Assembly (NCBI GenBank): GCA_032622095.1
Contig: CP136069.1
Location: forward strand, 108,590,278 to 108,654,277
DNA from: Siphonodentalium dalli
Lineage: Eukaryota; Mollusca; Scaphopoda; Gadilida; Siphonodentaliidae
DNA: 64,000 nt
Direction of reading: 5' to 3'
The position numbers and the translations under genes are program-made. This document shows, one piece after another, positions 14,782 through 26,379 of the stretch. Under the pieces are notes generated by a model that saw only the letters and a program-made list of their open reading frames with translations, ran no database searches and had not been told where the DNA came from. Positions within the stretch are counted from its first letter, which is position 1. Each line of letters begins with the position of its first letter.

Positions 14782-17013
14782 TTTGGTATGGATGTTCACC
14801 ACTATAAGGACATTCAATGGCATCTGTTCAATGTATGCACCGGACGACAGTATATCTTGTCTTTGCACTGATTTAAATTTCATTATTTTTGTTCTTTCAT
14901 TTGGTATTCCACATTATAGAAGGACAGATCTCATTATTTTTGTCATTTTGTTTTGTCTTCCAGATTGGAGAGGGTAGAAGATTTCAGATACTCGGAAGCA
15001 TACAGAAGATGGCCACATCCAAGATAACGCAGCGAATCAAATGTCTGGTTATTGTTATAGCCCCTTTTAAAAAAGGGTATATTGTTTTGCATCTGTCTGT
15101 CCGGACGTTCGTACGTACATCCGCCCAATGTCTGTTCATGCCATAGTGCTCGGTTCTGAATGAAATTTGATATGGATGTTCCCTACTATGAGTATACTCA
15201 GTAGAATATTCCATCGTTTTGTTCAGATTATTCATTCTAGAGTTATTCATCTTTGTTTATCTGGAAATGTTGGCTTTTTAGTCTGTCTGATGTCTTTTCA
15301 GGACATAACTTGAACAATAATGCTCGGTTCTCAATGATATTTGGTATGGATGTTCACCACTATAAGGACATTCAATGGCATCTGTTCAATGTATGCACCC
15401 GACGACAGTATATCTTGTTTTTGCACTGATTTAAATTTCATTATTTTTGTTCTTTCATTTGGTATTCCACATTATAGAAGGACAGATCTCATTATTTTTG
15501 TCATTTTGTTTTGTCTTCCAGATTGGAGAGGGTAGAAGATTTCAGATACTCGGAAGCATACAGAAGATGGCCACATCCAAGATAACGCAGCGAATCAAAT
15601 GTCTGGTTATTGTTATAGCCCCTTTTAAAAAAGGGTATATTGTTTTGCATCTGTCTGTCCGGACGTTCGTACGTACATCCGCCCAATGTCTGTTCATGCC
15701 ATAGTGCTCGGTTCTGAATGAAATTTGATATGGATGTTCCCTACTATGAGTATACTCAGTAGAATATTCCATCGTTTTGTTCAGATTATTCATTCTAGAG
15801 TTATTCATCTTTGTTTATCTGGAAATGTTGGCTTTTTAGTCTGTCTGATGTCTTTTCAGGACATAACTTGAACAATAATGCTCGGTTCTCAATGATATTT
15901 GGTATGGATGTTCACCACTATAAGGACATTCAATGGCATCTGTTCAATGTATGCACCCGACGACAGTATATCTTGTTTTTGCACTGATTTAAATTTCATT
16001 ATTTTTGTTCTTTCATTTGGTATTCCACATTATAGAAGGACAGATCTCATTATTTTTGTCATTTTGTTTTGTCTTCCAGATTGGAGAGGGTAGAAGATTT
16101 CAGATACTCGGAAGCATACAGAAGATGGCCACATCCAAGATAACGCAGCGAATCAAATGTCTGGTTATTGTTATAGCCCCTTTTAAAAAAGGGTATATTG
16201 TTTTGCATCTGTCTGTCCGGACGTTCGTACGTACATCCGCCCAATGTCTGTTCATGCCATAGTGCTTGGTTCTGAATGAAATTTGGTATGGATGTTCCCT
16301 ACTATGAGTATACTCAGTAGAATATTCCATCGTTTTGTTCAGATTATTCATTCTAGAGTTATTCATCTTTGTTTATCTGGAAATGTTGGCTTTTTGGTCT
16401 GTCTGATGTCTTTTCAGGACATAACTTGAACAATGATGCTCGGTTCTCAATGATATTTGGTATGGATGTTCACCACTATAAGGACATTCAATGGCATCTG
16501 TTCAATGTATGCACCGGACGACAGTATATCTTGTCTTTGCACTGATTTAAATTTCATTATTTTTGTTCTTTCATTTGGTATTCCACATTATAGAAGGACA
16601 GATCTCATTATTTTTGTCATTTTGTTTTGTCTTCCAGATTGGAGAGGGTAGAAGATTTCAGATACTCGGAAGCATACAGAAGATGGCCACATCCGAGATA
16701 ACGCAGCGAATCAAATGTCTGGTTATTGTTATAGCCCCTTTTAAAAAAGGGTATATTGTTTTGCATCTGTCTGTCAGGACGTTCGTACGTACATCCGCCC
16801 AATGTCTGTTCATGCCATAGTGCTCGGTTCTGAATGAAATTTGATATGGATGTTCCCTACTATGAGTATACTCAGTAGAATATTCCATCGTTTTGTTCAG
16901 ATTATTCATTCTAGAGTTATTCATCTTTGTTTATCTGGAAATGTTGGCTTTTTAGTCTGTCTGATGTCTTTTCAGGACATAACTTGAACAATAATGCTCG
17001 GTTCTCAATGATA
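14782..17013. repeat. Run of consecutive L monomers
   Basis: Anchors at 14782, 15340, 15898, 16456 and 17014 are all spaced 558 bp with no S monomer between them. This is the longest uniform stretch in the array and contrasts with the mixed order on either side. Confidence 0.88.
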
Positions 17014-20000
17014 TTTGGTATGGATGTTCACCACTATAAGGACATTCAATGGCATCTGTTCAATGTATGCACCCGACGACAGTATATCTTGTTTTTGCAC
17101 TGATTTAAATTTCATTATTTTTGTTCTTTCATTTGGTATTCCACATTATAGACAGGACAGATCTCATTATTTTTGTCATTTTGTTTTGTCTTCCAGATTG
17201 GAGAGGGTACAATATTTCAGATACTCGGAAGCATACAGAAGATGGCCACATCCAAGATAACGCAGCGAATCAAATGTCTGTGGTTATTGTTATAGCCCCT
17301 TTTTTAAAAAGGTATATTGTTTTGCATCTGTCTGTCCGGACATGCGTTCTTACATCCGCACAATGTCTGTTCAATGTTATAACTTGAACCGTAGTGCTCT
17401 GATCTCAATAAAATTTGGTATGGGTGTTCACCACTATAAGGACATTCAATGGCATCTGTTCAATGTATGCACCGGACGACAGTATATCTTGTTTTTGCAC
17501 TGATTTAAATTTCATTATTTTTGTTCTTTCATTTTGTATTCCACATTAGGCAGGACAGATCTCATTATTTTTGTCATTCTGTTTTGTCTTCCAGATTGGA
17601 GAGGGTACAATATTTCAGATACTCGGAAGCATACAGAAGATGGCCACATCCAAGATAACGCAGCGAATCAAATGTCTGTGGTTATTGTTATAGCCCCTTT
17701 TTTTAAAAGGTATATTGTTTTGCATCTGTCTGTCCGGACGTTCGTACGTACATCCGCCCAATGTCTGTTCATGCCATAGTGCTCGGTTCTGAATGAAATT
17801 TGGTATGGATGTTCCCTACTATGAGTATACTCAGTAGAATATTCCATCGTTTTGTTCAGATTATTCATTCTAGAGTTATTCATCTTTGTTTATCTGGAAA
17901 TGTTGGCTTTTTGGTTTGTCTGATGTCTTTTCAGGACATAACTTGAACAATAATGCTCGGTTCTCAATGATATTTGGTATGGATGTTCACCACTATAAGG
18001 ACATTCAATGGCATCTGTTCAATGTATGCACCGGACGACAATATATCTTGTTTTTGCACTGATTTAAATTTCATTATTTTTGTTCTTTCATTTGGTATTC
18101 CACATGATAGACAGGACAGATCTCATTATTTTTGTCATTCTGTTTGGTTTTCCAGATTGGAGAGGGTAGAAGATTTCAGATACTCGGAAGCATATAGAAG
18201 ATGGCCACATCCAAGATAACGCAGCGAATCAAATGTCTGGTTATTATTATAGCCCCTTATTAAAAAAGGGTATATTGTTTTGCACGTGTCTGTCCTGACA
18301 TGCGTTCGCACATCCGCACAATGTCTGTTCAATGTTATAACTTGAACCGTAGTGCTCTGATCTCAATGAAATTTGGTATGGGTGTTCACCACTATAAGGA
18401 CATCCAATGGCATCTGTCCAATGTATGCACCGGACGACAGTATATCTTGTTTTTGCACTGATTTAAATTTCATTATTTTTGTTCTTTCATTTTGTATACC
18501 ACATTAGGCAGGACAGATCTCATTACTTTTGTCATTCTGTTTTGTCTTCCAGATTGGAGAGGGTAGAAGATTTCAGATACTCGGAAGCATATAGAAGATG
18601 GCCACATCCAAGATAACGCAGCGAATCAAATGTCTGGTTATTATTATAGCCCCTTATTAAAAAAGGGTATATTGTTTTGCACGTGTCTGTCCTGACATGC
18701 GTTCGCACATCCGCACAATGTCTGTTCAATGTTATAACTTGAACCGTAGTGCTCTGATCTCAATGAAATTTGGTATGGGTGTTCACCACTATAAGGACAT
18801 CCAATGGCATCTGTCCAATGTATGCACCGGACGACAGTATATCTTGTTTTTGCACTGATTTAAATTTCATTATTTTTGTTCTTTCATTTTGTATTCCACA
18901 TTAGGCAGGACAGATCTCATTACTTTTGTCATTCTGTTTTGTCTTCCAGATTGGAGAGGGTACAATATTTCAGATACTCGGAAGCATACAGAAGATGGCC
19001 ACATCCAAGATAACGCAGCGAATCAAATGTCTGTGGTTATTGTTATAGCCCCTTTTTTTAAAAGGTATATTGTTTTGCATCTGTCTGTCCGGACGTTCGT
19101 ACGTACATCCGCCCAATGTCTGTTCATGCCATAGTGCTTGGTTCTGAATGAAATTTGGTATGGATGTTCCCTACTATGAGTATACTCAGTAGAATATTCC
19201 ATCGTTTTGTTCAGATTATTCATTCTAGAGTTATTCATCTTTGTTTATCTGGAAATGTTGGCTTTTTGGTCTGTCTGATGTCTTTTCAGGACATAACTTG
19301 AACAATGATGCTCGGTTCTCAATGATATTTGGTATGGATGTTCACCACTATAAGGACATTCAATGGCATCTGTTCAATGTATGTACCGGACGACAGTATA
19401 TCTTGTCTTTGCACTGATTTAAATTTCATTATTTTTGTTCTTTCATTTGGTATTCCACATTATAGAAGGACAGATCTCATTATTTTTGTCATTTTGTTTT
19501 GTCTTCCAGATTGGAGAGGGTAGAAGATTTCAGATACTCGGAAGCATACAGAAGATGGCCACATCCGAGATAACGCAGCGAATCAAATGTCTGGTTATTG
19601 TTATAGCCCCTTTTAAAAAAGGGTATATTGTTTTGCATCTGTCTGTCCGGACGTTCGTACGTACATCCGCCCAATGTCTGTTCATGCCATAGTGCTCGGT
19701 TCTGAATGAAATTTGATATGGATGTTCCCTACTATGAGTATACTCAGTAGAATATTCCATCGTTTTGTTCAGATTATTCATTCTAGAGTTATTCATCTTT
19801 GTTTATCTGGAAATGTTGGCTTTTTAGTCTGTCTGATGTCTTTTCAGGACATAACTTGAACAATAATGCTCGGTTCTCAATGATATTTGGTATGGATGTT
19901 CACCACTATAAGGACATGCAATGGCATCTGTTCAATGTATGCACCCGACGACAGTATATCTTGTTTTTGCACTGATTTAAATTTCATTATTTTTGTTCTT

Positions 20001-21599
20001 TCATTTGGTATTCCACATTATAGACAGGACAGATCTCATTATTTTTGTCATTTTGTTTTGTCTTCCAGATTGGAGAGGGTACAATATTTCAGATACTCGG
20101 AAGCATACAGAAGATGGCCACATCCAAGATAACGCAGCGAATCAAATGTCTGTGGTTATTGTTATAGCCCCTTTTTTTAAAAGGTATATTGTTTTGCATC
20201 TGTCTGTCCGGACATGCGTTCTTACATCCGCACAATGTCTGTTCAATGTTATAACTTGAACCGTAGTGCTCTGATCTCAATAAAATTTGGTATGGGTGTT
20301 CACCACTATAAGGACATTCAATGGCATCTGTTCAATGTATGCACCGGACGACAGTATATCTTGTTTTTGCACTGATTTAAATTTCATTATTTTTGTTCTT
20401 TCATTTTGTATTCCACATTAGGCAGGACAGATCTCATTATTTTTGTCATTCTGTTTTGTCTTCCAGATTGGAGAGGGTACAATATTTCAGATACTCGGAA
20501 GCATACAGAAGATGGCCACATCCAAGATAACGCAGCGAATCAAATGTCTGTGGTTATTGTTATAGCCCCTTTTTTAAAAAGGTATATTGTTTTGCATCTG
20601 TCTGTCCGGACGTTCGTACGTACATCCGCCCAATGTCTGTTCATGCCATAGTGCTCGGTTCTGAATGAAATTTGGTATGGATGTACCCTACTATGAGTAT
20701 ACTCAGTAGAATATTCCATCGTTTTGTTCAGATTATTCATTCTAGAGTTATTCATCTTTGTTTATCTGGAAATGTTGGCTTTTTGGTCTGTCTGATGTCT
20801 TTTCAGGACATAACTTGAACAATAATGCTCGGTTCTCAATGATATTTGGTATGGATGTTCACCACTATAAGGACATTCAATGGCATCTGTTCAATGTATG
20901 CACCGGACGACAGTATATCTTGTTTTTGCACTGATTTAAATTTCATTATTTTTGTTCTTTCATTTGGTATTCCACATTATAGACAGGACAGATCTCATTA
21001 TTTTTGTCATTTTGTTTTGTCTTCCAGATTGGAGAGGGTAGAAGATTTCAGATATTCGGAAGCATATAGAAGATGGCCACATCCAAGATAACGCAGCGAA
21101 TCAAATGTCTGGTTATTATTATAGCCCCTTATTAAAAAAGGGTATATTGTTTTGCACGTGTCTGTCCGGACATGCGTTCGTACATCCGCACAATGTCTGT
21201 TCAATGTTATAACTTGAACCGTAGTGCTCTGATCTCAATGAAATTTGGTATGGGTGTTCACCACTATAAGGACATTCAATGGCATCTGTTCAATGTATGC
21301 ACCGGACGACAGTATATCTTGTTTTTGCACTGATTTAAATTTCATTATTTTTGTTCTTTCATTTTGTATTCCACATTAGGCAGGACAGATCTCATTATTT
21401 TTGTCATTCTGTTTTGTCTTCCAGATTGGAGAGGGTACAATATTTCAGATACTCGGAAGCATACAGAAGATGGCCACATCCAAGATAACGCAGCGAATCA
21501 AATGTCTGTGGTTATTGTTATAGCCCCTTTTTTAAAAAGGTATATTGTTTTGCATCTGTCTGTCCGGACGTTCGTACGTACATCCGCCCAATGTCTGTT

Positions 21600-22495
21600 C
21601 ATGCCATAGTGCTCGGTTCTGAATGAAATTTGGTATGGATGTACCCTACTATGAGTGTACTCAGTAGAATATTCCATCGTTTTGTTCAGATTATTCATTC
21701 TAGAGTTATTCATCTTTGTTTATCTGGAAATGTTGGCTTTTTGGTCTGTCTGATGTCTTTTCAGGACATAACTTGAACAATAATGCTCGTTTCTCAATGA
21801 TATTTGGTATGGATGTTCACCACTATAAGGACATTCAATGGCATCTGTTCAATGTATGCACCGGACGACAGTATATCTTGTTTTTGCACTGATTTAAATT
21901 TCATTATTATTTTTTTTCTTTCATTTGGTATTCCACATTACAGACAGGACAGATCTCATTATTTTTGTCATTCTGTTTTGTCTTCCAGATTGGTGAGGGT
22001 ACAATATTTCAGATACTCGGAAGCATACAGAAGATGGCCACATCCAAGATAACGCAGCGAATCAAATGTCTGGTTATTGTCATAGCCCCTTTTTAAAAAA
22101 GGTATATTGTTTTGCATCTGTCTGTCCGGACGTTCGTACGTACATCCGCCCAATGTCTGTTCATGCCATAGTGCTCGGTTCTGAATGAAATTTGATATGG
22201 GTGTTCCCTACTATGAGTATTCTCAGTAGAATATTCCATCGTTTTGTTCAGATTATTCATTCTAGAGTTATTCATCTTTGTTTATCTGGAAATGTTGGCT
22301 TTTTGGTCTGTCTGATGTCTTTTCAGGACATAACTTGAACAATGATGCTCGGTTCTCAATGATATTTGGTATGGATGTTCACCACTATAAGGACATTCAA
22401 TGGCATCTGTTCAATGTATGCACCGGACGACAGTATATCTTGTTTTTGCACTGATTTAAATTTCATTATTTTTGTTCTTTCATTTGGTATTCCAC
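21600..22495. repeat. Diverged terminal monomers and right edge of the satellite
   Basis: The last monomers carry many private changes: GAGTGTACTC near 21655, GCTCGTTTCTC near 21786, a lengthened T run near 21905, GATTGGTGAGGG near 21990 and GAGTATTCTCAG near 22217. The array stops inside a monomer, where GTATTCCACATTATAG would be expected but CCCTTACC follows GTATTCCAC. Higher divergence at an array edge is the usual pattern for satellites. Confidence 0.85.
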
Positions 22496-22825
22496 CCCTT
22501 ACCAAAACCGAACGCCATTATTTAGCGTTTGCTTAGCGATTACCCTTAGCGTTTTCTTAGCAAACAAATGTTAAGCTTAGCGTTCAAACGCTATCTTAGC
22601 GTTTGGTTAGCGTTTGGTTAGCGTGTATATAGGGCGAAATATTTATGAGCTTAGCGTTTGAACGCTAAGCTTAGCGTTTGAATGCTTACCTCATTTGCAT
22701 ATTGTTGGTATGTTGGCAAATATACTGTTGCAATTCCTTAGCGTTTCCTTATTCCTTTGTGTTTCCTTAGTGTTTTCTTAGCGTTTCCTTAGCGTTCAAA
22801 TATAATCATTTAAACGCTAATATTA
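22496..22825. repeat. TTAGCG motif cluster with palindromes at the satellite edge
   Basis: Twelve forward TTAGCG motifs and two reverse ones lie within about 330 bp, many in the form CTTAGCGTTT(G/C), with an 11-bp rhythm near 22736-22800. At 22649-22670 GCTTAGCGTT and AACGCTAAGC form a 10-bp stem with a 2-base loop. The perfect 18-bp palindrome AACGCTAAGCTTAGCGTT lies at 22661-22678. A 6-bp stem (AGCGTT/AACGCT) sits near 22578-22591. It could be the inner part of an unrecognised transposon or a protein-binding array; no function is shown. Confidence 0.75.
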
Positions 22826-23069
22826 ACCCTCAAGTTACCTCAAGTTCTGGTTATGACTTAAAAGGCTGCTTAGAAATGCCTTCCCGTTTGCTCACAGATA
22901 TTTAGAATATGCATTTTTTTAAATGTTACAGTACCTTACATTCTTTTCCTAAAGATTCACTAACTCATTCACTGATTGTTGACTCTCCCAAAATATTCCT
23001 TCCTCATGGTGAAATTATGAACTGTAGGCTACTCCCAATTTCAGAATCAATAGAATTTATTTAAATATA
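22826..23069. other. Spacer without recognised features
   Basis: AT-rich sequence between the TTAGCG cluster and the DNA transposon. I see no gene, inverted repeat or tandem repeat in it. Confidence 0.6.
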
Positions 23070-23287
23070 ATCAAACAGCCCTGGGAATTAGCCTAGGCAA
23101 TAGGCAATGCCTAGGTAAAAGCAGAGGCAAAATCAGTTTGCCTAGGCAATTATATTGCCTAGGTAAAACAAGTTCATTGGGTTACTAAAATTGATTTGTG
23201 TCTATCAGAAATAGAACCTCTTTAGCCAAAATGACTTCCTTAAATCACTCTTTACATATATTGTTCTAAAATTGTTTCCATGGCACT

Positions 23288-24978
23288 GGGCCATTAACTA
23301 GCTCCCATTCCTACAACACTTCTTCGTATTCACTGCGATCAACTTTTGGATGTAATAACTGATATTATTAACTCCTCGCTCTCAACGGGTGTTGTTCCCC
23401 AATGCTTCAAACACGCCAGTGTTACCCCATTGTTAAAGAAGTCTGGTTTAGATCAAAATTTGCTGCAAAACTATAGACCAGTCTCCAATCTTCCTTTCTT
23501 ATCTAAAGTCCTTGAACGTGTAGTGCTCCACCAACTTCGTAAACACTTGAAAGACAATAATTTAGAAGAAAACTTTCAGTCAGCTTACAAGAAAAATCAC
23601 TGTACGGAGACAGCCTTGACTCGAATTTTTAACGACTTGCTGTGTGCGACAGATGAGGGCAAACTCTCCATTCTTACATGCCTTGACCTCTCTGCGGCGT
23701 TTGACACGCTCGATCATTCCATCCTGTTAAAACGCCTTTCTGTGACTTTCGGAATGTCCGGCACGGTATTAAAGTGGTTCCATTCTTACGTAACCGAGAG
23801 AACTCAATCAGTTATTGTTAATTCTACGACGTCTAACCCCGTGCATCTATCATATGGAGTGCCCCAAGGTTCTGTGCTGGGACCTGTACTATATCTCGTT
23901 TACACACAGCCTCTTGGAAACATCATCGAAAAACACAACATTCAGTATCACATGTATGCAGACGATACCCAAATGTACATATCAGTTGAGCCATCGATCT
24001 TAGACGAAGCAATTTCTCAAGTTCAGACATGCGTTTCAGAAGTTAAAACATGGATGGAGATCAACAAACTCAAACTTAACGAAAGCAAAACTGAAATTAT
24101 GCTTTGTGGAACTAACGCTCGGTTGAAGGGGGTCAGTCTTAATGCCACGCTCATCGGCGACAGTGTAATTGAATTTTCTGATGTTATTAAAAACCTCGGT
24201 GTGACCATCGACAAAAACTTCTCAATGTCATCTCACATCAGCAACCTATGCAGGTCCTTATATATGGAGCTCCGGCGCATTTCGCATGTACGTCCATATA
24301 TCTCCGAACAATCCACACAAATATTGATGTCCTCATTTGTGTTATCCAAAATCGATTACTGTAATTCTATTTTAGCAGGACTCCCAGATTATCAACTTCA
24401 CAAACTTCAAAAAATTGTTAATATTGCTGCAAAAATTGTGTGCCGTGCAGGCAAATTTGATCATGTTACCCCACTGTTGTATAAATTACATTGGCTTCCC
24501 ATATTTGAACGAATTGTGTACAAACATGCTACTTTGTGTTATAGAAAGTCGGATATTGATAATGCTTTGCCACCATATATTGATACATTGTTGGTCAAAT
24601 ATGTACCTGCTCGACCACTTCGATCACAGGATGCGAATGCGATGGTTGTACCTAAACGAGATCTGATGTACTTTGGTCGCCGTTCTTTCGAGGTCTACGG
24701 GCCGACCATTTGGAACAACCTTCCCAAAGAGGTGAAACAGTCTGACTGTTTGGAAACATTCAAATCGGCCCTAAAAACTCACCTATTCATCTCCCATTTC
24801 GGACAAATAACATCAGAAAACGTTGAGGAGACTTAATTATTGAAATACATGCATATTATTTATTGCGTATATGTTATAGTGTGAATGTGTGTGACTGCGT
24901 TTGTGTGAATTGTTCAGCGCCATGAGCCATACGGGATATGGCGCTATACAAATACTCTATATTATTATTATTATTATA
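23288..24978 (+). mobile_element. 5'-truncated CR1/L2-like LINE insertion
   Basis: Bounded by an 8-bp target duplication ATGGCACT at 23280-23287 and 24979-24986. The element runs from a truncated 5' end through the reverse-transcriptase frame to a 3' tail. The tail has an 8-bp stem (AGCGCCAT at 24916, ATGGCGCT at 24938), a CTATACAAAT-type segment and a terminal (ATT)n run from about 24957. A 3' hairpin followed by a short microsatellite is usual for CR1/L2-related LINEs. The 5' end and endonuclease domain are absent, as expected for incomplete reverse transcription. Confidence 0.9.
23298..24836 (+). CDS. LINE reverse transcriptase (5'-truncated, open frame)
   Basis: The frame is open from 23298 (an in-frame TAA lies at 23295) to the TAA at 24834, about 512 codons, with no true start because the 5' part was lost; residue numbers here count from the TTG at 23346. 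Motifs in order: YRPVSNL (43-49); LDLSAAFDTLDH (113-124), whose first Asp (114) is the expected catalytic residue; GVPQGSVLGP (171-180); YADD (204-207) with the catalytic Asp pair; then thumb and C-terminal motifs IDYCNSILAGLP (336-347), LHWLP (381-385) and GPTIWNNLP (452-460). This fits the reverse transcriptase of CR1/L2/Jockey-type LINEs. The apurinic endonuclease is missing, so it cannot act alone. The undisturbed frame suggests a fairly young insertion. Product role: target-primed reverse transcription in the nucleus. Confidence 0.93.
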   Translation, partial: LAPIPTTLLRIHCDQLLDVITDIINSSLSTGVVPQCFKHASVTPLLKKSGLDQNLLQNYRPVSNLPFLSKVLERVVLHQLRKHLKDNNLEENFQSAYKKNHCTETALTRIFNDLLCATDEGKLSILTCLDLSAAFDTLDHSILLKRLSVTFGMSGTVLKWFHSYVTERTQSVIVNSTTSNPVHLSYGVPQGSVLGPVLYLVYTQPLGNIIEKHNIQYHMYADDTQMYISVEPSILDEAISQVQTCVSEVKTWMEINKLKLNESKTEIMLCGTNARLKGVSLNATLIGDSVIEFSDVIKNLGVTIDKNFSMSSHISNLCRSLYMELRRISHVRPYISEQSTQILMSSFVLSKIDYCNSILAGLPDYQLHKLQKIVNIAAKIVCRAGKFDHVTPLLYKLHWLPIFERIVYKHATLCYRKSDIDNALPPYIDTLLVKYVPARPLRSQDANAMVVPKRDLMYFGRRSFEVYGPTIWNNLPKEVKQSDCLETFKSALKTHLFISHFGQITSENVEET

Positions 24979-25213
24979 ATGGCACTAGTTTTGGAGATAA
25001 TTAGTGGAATGTATATATATGATGAGTAGTGGCCAGGAAATGTTCTCCAAAATAACTAAGCATTTCAGGTTATTAGTGAATCATATTGATTTGAGATGGC
25101 AATATTGTTGCAAAATCGCCTAGGTAAAATCTGTTTTTGCCTAGGCCGATCTCTTTCACCTAGGCAAAAATATTGCCTAGGCAAATTTTCCTTAATTCCC
25201 AGGGCTGATCAAA

Positions 25214-25814
25214 TGATCTTAGCCTGATTTTCTTCATATGCTATAATTACTCGGTGAATGACAGCGTGAAATTCATCAAAACCTGGTGGTGTGCTATAAA
25301 AGATTGAGTGAAAGTTGTGAAACATATATACCAGGGTTTTGAAGTTTTTTAACTCTGTCTTTCACTCGGTCACAATAACATGTGAAGGCCAGAGGAAATT
25401 CAGGCTATAACTAAACAGTAATTAAAATATAACATTCTATCCTGATCGAGTTCTTTTCTTTACTTTGGTGATTCATTTCTGAAAACAAAAGAAAAAATTA
25501 AGATTTCCAAGAATCATTGATGAAATTTCTTTCAATTTAACACAATTAAGCAACTTTACTCTGCTTTCTTTGTTTTATGCAAAATGGTCCCCGACAGTTG
25601 TATTTGACAAACTAATTTTCAAGGACATCCCTTGCGATCAGGCACAATCATGTTATTTAAACTGTCTAATCGGCCATAGAGTGATGAGGAACTGTCTTAA
25701 GTCAGCCTGTGAATGATATGGAACTGTCATTTAATCCTGTTATCTGCACATGTAGTCTGCAGAATACCCTTTAAAATGAAAAATAAACCATTCCAATCAG
25801 TTTAATATTTTGTT
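25214..25814. other. Spacer without recognised features
   Basis: AT-rich unique-looking sequence after the transposon. Stops are frequent in all frames and no repeat was recognised by eye. Confidence 0.55.
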
Positions 25815-25905
25815 TTAAAGGTACTCAATCCGTAAAGAGGGTCCCCATCTCAACAGATTCCAACAACAACAATCCGATCAGAGGGTCCTACATTTAGATA
25901 GGAGC
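25815..25905. mobile_element. Fragment of a TTAA-type short element
   Basis: TTAA at 25815-25818 is followed by AGGTACTCAATCCG; CAATCCGATCAGAGGG recurs about 50 bp on. The same terminus is seen at 47122 and, inverted, at 56686. Only one end was found here. Confidence 0.6.
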
Positions 25906-25919
25906 CAGATGTGTTGGGG

Positions 25920-26033
25920 ACTCGATGACCCCATAATGCATGGACTTAATGATGACCCCACAATGCATTGTCTTTATGGTGACCCAACAACACATGTACT
26001 TTATGGTGACCCTCACAATACATTTGCTGAATC
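25920..26033. repeat. 27-bp minisatellite, about four units
   Basis: Units resemble GATGACCCCACAATGCATG followed by a CTTTAT-like end and repeat about every 27 bp. Related units occur near 33775-33875 and once near 34630-34660, so this motif is dispersed over 9 kb. Confidence 0.75.
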
Positions 26034-26379
26034 GGCTGGGGCAAATTGATGAATTACACAACTAACTAACATCAGCTTCTAAAACGCCTGCGATGACGTT
26101 TCACGTAACAATGTTTGTCCGCGTAAATAAATAGTCCCAGACAAATAAAGACTCTTTGACGTATTTATTGGCGTATATTTGAAATATATATATATGAAAT
26201 AAGTTTTCAAACACTTCATTTATTAGTTTGTTGGAAAACTATTGGAAGCCATAATATTTTGAGACGTAGCATATGGAATGTAAAAAGACGACAAACCGGA
26301 AGTAAAAGGTCACCTGGCACAAACGTTTAATATCACAATTTATAGAATGGGTTTATTGAATGGAATAAGGGTAGTAGTC

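Larger units (their letters stand above)
1..22495. repeat. Satellite array of mixed long and short monomers
   Basis: Tandem array filling the first third of the window and continuing past position 1. The anchor TTTGGTATGG followed by (A/G)TGTTCACC recurs at 46 places, including 131, 531, 1090, 1562, 1959, 2518, 3076, 3634, 4034, 4593, 5065, 5462, 6021, 6579, 7051, 7448, 8007 and 8565, and on to 22364. Spacings fall into classes of about 558-559 (L monomers) and 397-400 bp (S monomers), plus 472 bp where an S interval carries a 73-bp internal duplication. I count 26 L-type and 20 S-type anchors. Units differ by few substitutions and by the make-up of a T/A run after GCCCC. Short frames of 60-88 codons recur on both strands in register with the monomer and look like by-products of repetition. 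No centromeric or other role can be shown from sequence alone. Confidence 0.97.
23076..25207. mobile_element. TIR DNA transposon (non-autonomous) split by a LINE
   Basis: The ends are exact inverted repeats: CAGCCCTGGGAATTA starts at 23076 and its reverse complement ends at 25207. Flanks ATCAAA (23070-23075 and 25208-25213) form a 6-bp target duplication. Each end has four CCTAGG palindromes within about 90 bp: 23092, 23110, 23141 and 23158 on the left; 25119, 25140, 25159 and 25176 on the right. Without the nested LINE and its duplicated site the element is only about 430 bp and has no transposase, so it must have moved by borrowed enzyme. CAG termini are hAT-like, but a 6-bp duplication is not decisive, so the superfamily is open. 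Confidence 0.88.

Noticed and set aside
132-22275. Many 60-88-codon frames on both strands in the satellite
   Set aside because: They recur in exact register with the monomer, overlap on both strands and show no domain; they follow from repetition of sequence that lacks stops.
1-22495. Regularly spaced repeats as a CRISPR array
   Set aside because: The spacing is 400-560 bp with no unique spacers, and the setting is an animal genome.
22496-22825. TTAGCG cluster as a telomere-like repeat
   Set aside because: It is not a regular hexamer array, has motifs on both strands and palindromes, and the sequence continues as ordinary DNA.
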